A stretch of 64,000 nt of DNA from Streptomyces sp. WZ-12 (GTDB taxonomy: Bacteria; Actinomycetota; Actinomycetes; Streptomycetales; Streptomycetaceae). The stretch covers positions 8,977,001-9,041,000 of the forward strand of contig NZ_CP118574.1 in NCBI RefSeq assembly GCF_028898845.1, read 5' to 3'. A model generated the notes under the pieces. It saw only the letters and a list, made by a program, of their open reading frames with translations, had not been told where the DNA came from and did no database searches. This document shows, piece by piece, positions 58,264-64,000 of this stretch. Position numbers and translations under genes: made by a program. Each line of letters opens with the position of its first letter. Positions within the stretch are counted from its first letter, which is position 1.

Positions 58264-59196
58264 ATGGACTTCACGGATGTGTCACTGACCGCGTTGCGGG
58301 TTTTCCGAGCCGTCGCCGAGCAAGGGACGTTCACCGCGGCCGCGGTGTCGCTGGGCTATACCCAGTCGGCGGTGTCCCGCCAGATCGCCGCGATCGAACG
58401 GGCCGCGGGTGCCGAACTGCTGGAGCGGCGACGGGACGGGGTGCGGCTCACCTCGGCGGGTCGCACGGTGCTGCGCCGCGCGAAGGTCGTGCTCGACGAG
58501 ATCGACGCGACCGCGAGGGAACTGTCGGGTATGCCCGGGCGAGGAGGGACGGTCCGACTGGGTTGGGTACCCAGTGCCGGCGCCGTGCTGGTGCCCCGGG
58601 CCCTGACCGCGCTCCGCCGGACGGACCCGGAGATCCAGGTCGTCGGCCGGGAGGGGGGCACCCCGGCGCTGACGCGCGCCCTGCGGGCCGGCAGCATCGA
58701 TCTCGCCCTACTGTCGTCGGCTCCACCGTTTCGGCCACCGGACGCCGAGTCGCCTCCGCTCGCGCTGCGGACACTCACCGAACGGGCACTACTGCTGGCC
58801 GTGCCCGCAGCCCACCCCCTCGCCCGCGGAGACTTCGTCGATGTCGTCGACCTGCGTGGGCAACGCTGGATCGTCGGGTCCTCTTCGGGCGAGGATCGCG
58901 TGATGGGTGTCTGGCCGGGCTTGGACGAACGGCCCGAGATCGTCTGCACGGCGCGGGACTGGCTGGCCAAGCTCCAACTCGTGGCCGCCGGCTGCGGGTT
59001 GACCACCGTGCCCGCCGCGCTCGCCGCCGCCGTACCGCCGGGTGTCCGCGTCCTCTCCGTGCACGGGGGCCCTCAAGAGCAGCGGCGCCTGCTGCTCGCC
59101 CGACTGCCCCAGCCACCGACCGAGGCGGTCACCCGCCTCGCGGCCGCCCTGCGGGCCGCTGCGCTGGACAACGATGCCCCCGCTCCGCCCATCTGA
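58264..59196 (+). CDS. LysR-family transcriptional regulator
   Basis: 310 aa. The N-terminal helix-turn-helix reads LRVFRAVAEQGTFTAAAVSLGYTQSAVSRQIAAIERAAGAELLERRRDGVRLTSAG; the C-terminal co-inducer domain (PRALTALRRTDPEIQVVGREG onwards, DLALLSSAP, CGLTTVPAALAA) is intact. It is divergent from the two SDR genes across 62 bp that hold a cacatatacc AT-rich core, its probable binding and promoter site. Confidence 0.94.
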   Translation: MDFTDVSLTALRVFRAVAEQGTFTAAAVSLGYTQSAVSRQIAAIERAAGAELLERRRDGVRLTSAGRTVLRRAKVVLDEIDATARELSGMPGRGGTVRLGWVPSAGAVLVPRALTALRRTDPEIQVVGREGGTPALTRALRAGSIDLALLSSAPPFRPPDAESPPLALRTLTERALLLAVPAAHPLARGDFVDVVDLRGQRWIVGSSSGEDRVMGVWPGLDERPEIVCTARDWLAKLQLVAAGCGLTTVPAALAAAVPPGVRVLSVHGGPQEQRRLLLARLPQPPTEAVTRLAAALRAAALDNDAPAPPI

Positions 59197-59347
59197 CCGT
59201 CTGGGGAGACGGCAACGGCGCCCCGGACACTCAGCTGGCCCCACGATCCCTGGTCGCCTTCGACCACTCAAGACATCGCCACTCATTCATCCAACGGGCC
59301 CCACCACCCGGACAGCCACCCCGAACGACGCGCCCCCTGAACTGGCC

Positions 59348-59938
59348 TCAGGTATACGTCAGACGGGCGGCTGAGGTGCCCAGGCCGGTGGGGCCGTGGG
59401 GAATGGCGGTCTCAAGTTGGTCGAGCTCCCACAGCACGCCGTGCAAGAAGCGCTCGATGTCGCCCCGGAACCGCAGGCGCCAGACAGGCGTCATCGAGGG
59501 GGCCGTCTTGGGCCACAGGTCGTCAAACGCCCGCTCCACTGGGTTCTGGGACGTCAACTGCGGCCGGGGCAGGGCATCAACGGGTAGAAAGTGCAGCAGA
59601 CGACCTACCTGTCGTCGCGCGGTCGCACGGTCGATGTGCTGCCTGAACAGCGGCAGGAAGAGATCGTCGACGAACCACAGGGCCACATGCCAGTCGGTGA
59701 CCAGGTCCAGTTCGTCCGCCGTGGCGTCCGGATGCGTCAGCGCCGTCCACAACGGGAAGTCCGCCTCGTCGAACTTCCGCTCGCTCCATCGCTCCGGCCA
59801 GGGGGTGGTGTACTCGGGGTCGAGCAGCCCGACCTGATGCGCCCACTGCTTCACCTGCCCACGAGTCCGGCTCAGATGGGGGTTGGTGCGTGCGGTGAAC
59901 GGCATGTGAAAGACGGGCTGTTGCAACTGCGGCTCCAT
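59348..59938 (-). pseudogene. Truncated terpene synthase
   Basis: 196 codons from the ATG at 59938, then a stop. The N-terminal half of a class I terpene cyclase is clear: PVFHMPFTARTNPHLSRTRG, WAHQVGLLDPE, then the acidic motif DWHVALWFVDDLFLPLF with the metal-binding DDLFL (residues 91-95). Similarity ends at FLHGVLWELDQLE; the second half, including the NSE metal motif and the C-terminal RY, is missing, and full-length enzymes have about 330 residues. It is probably inactive. Its place next to the NRPS start suggests a rearranged cluster edge. Confidence 0.85.
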
Positions 59939-60662
59939 GCCCGCATCCTGCACGGCCGTCACAGCTCTTACACGCACGGTGCGACGTCTTCGCCGGCGTG
60001 AGTGGTGACTCGCGCCCGGGAACTCGGGGGCAGCCCCGAGTGCTTGCGTAACTGGTACCGCCAGGTCAATCTGCGCCGGGACGCGCCACACGATTAGGGA
60101 AGGCTGCCCCAGATCCGCCGGGCCGCGGAGGGCGGGGCCGCCGGTGGGAGTCGCAAGGCGCGAACCTTTTAGCAGTCCACTCGGTGTTGCGCAAGAGTGC
60201 ATTGGGGGCGCATTGAGGTTTGTTGGAGTGTTGATGGAGCTTCAATGCGCCCCGGGCGTGATGCGTGGTGAGCGCGAGCGGGAAGCGTTGTTGGCCTGTT
60301 CGGAATCGGCCAAGGTGTGGCTGTATATCGCCCGCCACAGGGCGCCGTTCGTATGTCGATGGCAAAGCCTTCGTGTTTCTTACTCGTGAATCGGCAGGTC
60401 GGTGACGTCAAAGGGAAAGGAGGGAGCGTTCGGACGCTTAGGGGCGGTGGGGCGCTGGTTCCGTCGTGGTGTGTGATCACATGGGCGGGCCGGTTCGCGG
60501 ACTGGTCAGGTGTGAAGGTTTTGTGGTGTACCGTACTGACGCTCGGCCGATTTTCGTTCGGAATATCGGCCAATGCCGTAGCGCATAGGTGGGGTTGGGG
60601 CGCGGGTGCGATCCCGATCACCTCCTGGTTTGTCAGTGGGAAGGAAGGAGCAGGGGGAAGCT
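59939..60662. other. Large intergenic region before the NRPS cluster
   Basis: 724 bp without a gene I can support. It contains a perfect 8-bp hairpin ACTCGGGG-GCAG-CCCCGAGT (60022-60041). The stretch 60180-60640 is distinctly less GC-rich than flanking genes and should hold the promoter of the MbtH/NRPS transcript. A GAAGGAAGGAGCAGGGGGAA purine-rich ribosome binding region precedes the MbtH start. Confidence 0.5.
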
Positions 60663-60881
60663 ATGGCCAACGTTTTTGACGATGAGTCCGCCCGATTCAT
60701 CGTTCTGGTCAACGAGGAGCGTCAGTACTCGCTCTGGCCCGCCGCCACAGAGGTGCCGGGCGGCTGGCAGGTCGCGCGGCCCGAGGGCGCGCGCCAGGAG
60801 TGCCTGGAATTCATCGAGTCCACCTGGACCGACATGCGACCGGCCAGTCTGGTCGCGGCCATGGAGGCCCAGGGCTCCTAG
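60663..60881 (+). CDS. MbtH-like protein
   Basis: 72 aa from the ATG at 60663. The MbtH fingerprint is complete: N-terminal FDDESARFIVLVNEERQYSLWP, central GW and the C-terminal CLEFIESTWTDMRP with its conserved Trp residues. It binds the side of NRPS adenylation domains and is needed for their solubility or activity. It is 334 bp upstream of the NRPS gene on the same strand, the usual partner position. Confidence 0.97.
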   Translation: MANVFDDESARFIVLVNEERQYSLWPAATEVPGGWQVARPEGARQECLEFIESTWTDMRPASLVAAMEAQGS

Positions 60882-61215
60882 CCCACGGTCGTGACCAGGG
60901 CAAGTACGGCTGTGGCGCGCCCGATTGAGGGCGCGCCCACCGGTGGTGCCGCATGGTCACGGCCGTGCCATCCGCCATCGCCCGTGCCGGGCGGTGATGC
61001 GCATGCACATCAGTCCTTCTGTCTCGATTCCCTTCGATGATGTCGCTTCGCCGTGCCCGGAAGTGATCTCCGGCATGGCGGAAACGGCGAACGAAGGTAA
61101 TTCTTCGGGCCGTTACCCATAGTTCAAGATGTGACTCCTCTCCGGTGACCCCGGACGCATTCCCGAGCCCTGATGGGGCGACCGAATACACACCCCCTGA
61201 AAGGGCGGAAGCACC
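60882..61215. other. MbtH-NRPS gap
   Basis: 334 bp between co-oriented genes, unusually long for an MbtH-NRPS operon. No coding frame or hairpin terminator of note was found; a GGCGGAAG ribosome binding site precedes the NRPS ATG at 61216. An internal promoter may be present. Confidence 0.4.
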
Positions 61216-64000
61216 ATGCCGAAAAACCACGCACGCCTCCTCCCGCTGACGATGTCGCAGCAGGGGGTGTGGTACGGGCAGCAGTTGGATCCGCAGAGCC
61301 CGAAGTACAACATCGGTGAATGCATAGAAATCCAGGGCCCGTTGGACGAGGCCCTGTTCATGGCATCGCTGGAAAAAGTCAGCAATGGCTGTGACACGCT
61401 CAATATCGAGTTAATCGAGCAGGGTGACGACATTCGTCAACGCGTGGTGCCCGCGTTACCTGGACGTTCGCGCGCCATTGACCTCTCCGCCGAGCCGGAC
61501 CCGGCCGGCGCCGCCGAGCGCTTCATGGCCGCCGACATGGCCACCACCGGCACGTCGACCCCGCCGCACCACGCCTTCGCCCTGCTCACACTGAGCCCCG
61601 ACCGCCACTATTGGTACATCCGCTATCACCACATTGTGATGGACGGCCTCGGCTGCTCCGTTCTCGCACGCAAGGTGGCCGAGACGTATACCGCCGCGGT
61701 GCGCGGCGAGGCGGAGCCGGAATTATTCGCTCCGCTCAGTGCTCTCGTCGACGACGAGACGGCGTACCGGCAATCAGCTGATTTCCAACGGGACAAGGCG
61801 TATTGGACCGAGAAATTCGCTGATTTCACCCGGGCCGACGGTGCCGCCGGTAACGCGCTGCTCGTTGCCGCTCACCAAATCGGTGACGAAGCCCCTACGC
61901 CACAGGACGTCGCTTCACGACCGGGGGCCGGCGACGAACGGCATGCGGCGGGCGGTAATCATCTGCACCAGGGCGAGACCCTCGACCCGCAACTGATGGA
62001 CGGCCTGCGCGCGTTGGCCACCGCGACCAGAACCACCTGGTCCGCCGTCTTCGTCAGCGCGGTCGCCGCGTACCTCGGCCGGGTCGCCGGCGCGAGCGAC
62101 GTGACCGTCGGACTCGCCTCGAACGGCCGCCCCGGCCGTCTGCGCGCCATCCCGGGCATGACGGCGAACATCCTCCCGCTGCGCGTGCGGATCACTCCGG
62201 ACATGACCGTCGAAACGCTGGTGCGGACCGTCGCCGCCGAGATGCGGTTGGCGCTGCGCCACCGTCGCTACTCCAAGGAGCAGCTCGCGCGCGACCTCAG
62301 GATCACCGGCGACGCGGCCCGGATGTGTGACGTGGTCGTGAACGTCATGCCCTACGAGTACGCCCTCGACTTCGCCGGAAGCGCCGGCGTTTCAAGGCTG
62401 CTGTCCACCGGCCCGGTTGACGAGCTCTCCCTCTTCCTCTCCGAGCGGTCAGAGGGGAAGGGGCCGCTGATCGGCTTCGACGTGAACCCGGACCTGTACC
62501 GCCCCGAGGACATCAGGCCACACCAGCAGGGCATCACCACGCTCGTCGCCGAACTCTCCCGGGCCGACGCCACGTCTCCGCTCTCCCGCCTCGCGATCCT
62601 CGACGAGCAGACCGCCGGCCAGGTGCTTGCGGCAGGGCGCGGCGCCCACCTCGAACGACGAGGCGACGAGTCGGCCCGACAGGCATCGCTCCCCGAGTTG
62701 TTCGCGGCGCGGGTGGTTGCGGATCCGTGTGCGGTGGCGGTGTCGGGTGGTGAAGTGGCTTTGTCGTATGGTGAGTTGGGGGAGGTTTCGGGTGTTTTGG
62801 CGTTGTGTTTGGTGGGGTGTGGTGTAGGGGTTGAGGGTGGTGTGGGTGTGTTGTTGGGGCGTTCTGTGGGGGTGGTGGTGGCGTCGTTGGCTGTGGTGCG
62901 GGCGGGTGGTGTGTATGTGCCGTTGGATGCTCGTTGGCCTGTGGAGCGGTTGCGTCAGGTGGCGGATGTGGGTGGCATCCAGGTGTTGGTGGTTGGTGTG
63001 GAGTTGGCTGGTCATGTGTGGGTTGAGGAGGCGCGTGCGTCTGTGCCGGTTGTGGTGGTTGATGGGGTGGGTCGGGTGGTTGAGGGTTCGCGGTCGGTGG
63101 GTGGTGTGGTGTTGCCGTCGGTGGTGGGGGGTGAGCGGTTGGCGTATGTGATGTTCACGTCTGGTTCGACGGGTGTGCCCAAGGGGGTGGGGGTGTCGCA
63201 TGCGGATGTGGCGGCGTTGGCGGCAGACAGTGCGTGGGGTGGCGGTGTTGCGGATGCGGTGCTTTTGCATTCTGCGTATGTCTTTGATGCCTCGACTTTT
63301 GAGATTTGGGTGCCGCTGCTGCGGGGTGGGCGTGTGGTTGTTGCGCCGGAGGGTGCTGTTGAGCCTCATGTCCTGCGTGACATCGTCGCTGCTGAGCGTG
63401 TCACCGGCCTGTTCCTGACCACCGCCCTGTTCAACGTCATCGCCGAAGTCGACCCGCAAGCCCTCACCGGGGTCCGCGCGGTCTGCACCGGCGGCGAACG
63501 GGCCGCGCCCCATGCCATGCAGCGCCTCGCCCGCGAACTGCCCAGTACGCGGGTCCAGCACGTCTACGGGCCGACGGAGACGACCACGTTCGCCACCCGG
63601 TACCACGTCACCCCCGACACACTGATGGGACCGCCGCCCATCGGCCAACCGCTCGACGGCATGCGCGCCTACGTCCTCGACTCCGCCCTGGGACTCGTCC
63701 CGCCCGGGGTCGCAGGTGAGCTGTACCTGGCAGGCAAGGGCGTAGCACGCGGCTACGCAGGCCGCCCGGGGCTGACCGCGACCCGCTTCGTCGCCGACCC
63801 CTTCGACCCGTCGGGCGGGCGGATGTACCGCACCGGCGATCTGGTCCGGTGGGACGAGGACGGGCGGCTGGTCTACCTTGCCCGCGCCGACGACCAGGTC
63901 AAACTCCGCGGCCACCGCATCGAGCCCGGAGAGATCGAAAGCGTCCTCGCCGAACTGCCCTCGGTGGTCGCCGCCTGCGTCGTCGTACGCGAAGACCTGC
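61216..64000 (+). CDS. Non-ribosomal peptide synthetase, C-A start, incomplete at right edge
   Basis: 928 codons are visible and the frame is open at the window end. An N-terminal condensation domain (about residues 8-430) has [18 protein letters not shown] and the catalytic HHIVMDG (residues 138-144). The adenylation domain (from about 475) shows LSYGEL (A2-like), [10 protein letters not shown] (A3, 648-657), FDASTFEIW (A4), YGPTETTT (A5), [14 protein letters not shown] (A6), YRTGDLVRW (A7) and [11 protein letters not shown] (A8). Pocket residues read D-A-F-F-C-G-V-T-F in the GrsA numbering, which resembles codes for branched aliphatic residues such as Ile/Val. Three TTA codons lie near the start (61411, 61456, 61723). 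Being first in the line and led by a C domain, it either acylates its first residue or receives a peptide from another enzyme. Confidence 0.95.
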   Translation, partial: MPKNHARLLPLTMSQQGVWYGQQLDPQSPKYNIGECIEIQGPLDEALFMASLEKVSNGCDTLNIELIEQGDDIRQRVVPALPGRSRAIDLSAEPDPAGAAERFMAADMATTGTSTPPHHAFALLTLSPDRHYWYIRYHHIVMDGLGCSVLARKVAETYTAAVRGEAEPELFAPLSALVDDETAYRQSADFQRDKAYWTEKFADFTRADGAAGNALLVAAHQIGDEAPTPQDVASRPGAGDERHAAGGNHLHQGETLDPQLMDGLRALATATRTTWSAVFVSAVAAYLGRVAGASDVTVGLASNGRPGRLRAIPGMTANILPLRVRITPDMTVETLVRTVAAEMRLALRHRRYSKEQLARDLRITGDAARMCDVVVNVMPYEYALDFAGSAGVSRLLSTGPVDELSLFLSERSEGKGPLIGFDVNPDLYRPEDIRPHQQGITTLVAELSRADATSPLSRLAILDEQTAGQVLAAGRGAHLERRGDESARQASLPELFAARVVADPCAVAVSGGEVALSYGELGEVSGVLALCLVGCGVGVEGGVGVLLGRSVGVVVASLAVVRAGGVYVPLDARWPVERLRQVADVGGIQVLVVGVELAGHVWVEEARASVPVVVVDGVGRVVEGSRSVGGVVLPSVVGGERLAYVMFTSGSTGVPKGVGVSHADVAALAADSAWGGGVADAVLLHSAYVFDASTFEIWVPLLRGGRVVVAPEGAVEPHVLRDIVAAERVTGLFLTTALFNVIAEVDPQALTGVRAVCTGGERAAPHAMQRLARELPSTRVQHVYGPTETTTFATRYHVTPDTLMGPPPIGQPLDGMRAYVLDSALGLVPPGVAGELYLAGKGVARGYAGRPGLTATRFVADPFDPSGGRMYRTGDLVRWDEDGRLVYLARADDQVKLRGHRIEPGEIESVLAELPSVVAACVVVREDL
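62700..63400 (+). repeat. Compositionally foreign block inside the A domain
   Basis: From about 62700 to about 63400 the third codon positions switch from mostly C/G to a strong G/T bias (GTG, GGT, TTG, GTT dominate), while the protein frame and A-domain motifs continue. Both edges are sharp, within a few tens of bases. The block covers the A-domain part from before A1 to A4/A5. Confidence 0.85.

Noticed and set aside
60144..60389. Short plus-strand frame of 81 codons upstream of mbtH
   Set aside because: No ribosome binding site, no family resemblance and mixed composition; treated as non-coding.
62449..63915. A minus-strand open frame of 488 codons over the NRPS A domain
   Set aside because: His/Thr/Pro/Asn-rich text produced by the GT-rich block on the other strand; the plus-strand frame has all A-domain motifs.

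Overview
The window is very GC-rich, with strong G/C preference at third codon positions, GGAGG-type ribosome binding sites, frequent GTG starts and rare TTA codons. Its gene families (HtaA-type haem proteins with an LAxTG sorting signal, an SPW membrane protein, DUF3040, Acg-like nitroreductase, MbtH/NRPS) point to Streptomyces or a close relative. Apart from htpG, femX-like and nar genes it is mostly accessory content, and it carries about nine gene remnants, which fits a chromosome arm rather than the core. I saw no rRNA, tRNA, CRISPR array or complete insertion sequence.

Layout. 1-4.6 kb: a partial unknown gene and three related proteins that look like lipid-binding TULIP/P47-type folds; two adjacent minus-strand genes together correspond to one plus-strand gene. 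4.7-17.6 kb: HtpG, a TTA-containing Acg-like nitroreductase, a VOC protein, a secreted lectin-like protein, membrane proteins, an aromatic-ring FAD hydroxylase, a cysteine-dioxygenase-like cupin, a decayed methyltransferase, a nitrilase and a GNAT. 17.6-24.1 kb: a haem-uptake locus with two HtaA-domain surface proteins diverging from hmuTUV across a perfect DtxR/DmdR-type iron box.

24.1-36.3 kb: a DinB protein, two paralogous MarR regulators, the SPW/DUF3040/DUF2180/DUF488 genes, a complete narGHJI operon and a second DUF488-like gene carrying a zinc ribbon. The marR/SPW intergenic region and the nar promoter share a TTGC-N5-GCAA dyad, so this may be one redox or low-oxygen regulon. 36.3-47.3 kb: a cysteine-synthase/CBS-type enzyme, membrane and regulatory genes, a TetX-like monooxygenase, an APH-like kinase, a GNAT, a secreted protein with RelA/SpoT synthetase motifs, a FemABX transferase and a truncated dehydrogenase.

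47.3-59.2 kb: several regulator/enzyme pairs, mostly divergent (MerR-hydrolase, HxlR-SRPBCC/LLM oxidoreductase, MarR-isochorismatase, LysR-SDR), an accessory NAD kinase and a benzoylformate-decarboxylase-like ThDP enzyme. 59.3-64 kb: a truncated terpene synthase, then the start of an NRPS cluster (MbtH and a C-A megasynthase running off the right edge). The NRPS has three TTA codons and an A domain whose N-terminal half has completely different wobble usage from its surroundings, the mark of recombination or gene conversion.

All assignments come from reading translated sequence and motifs; no database search was run.
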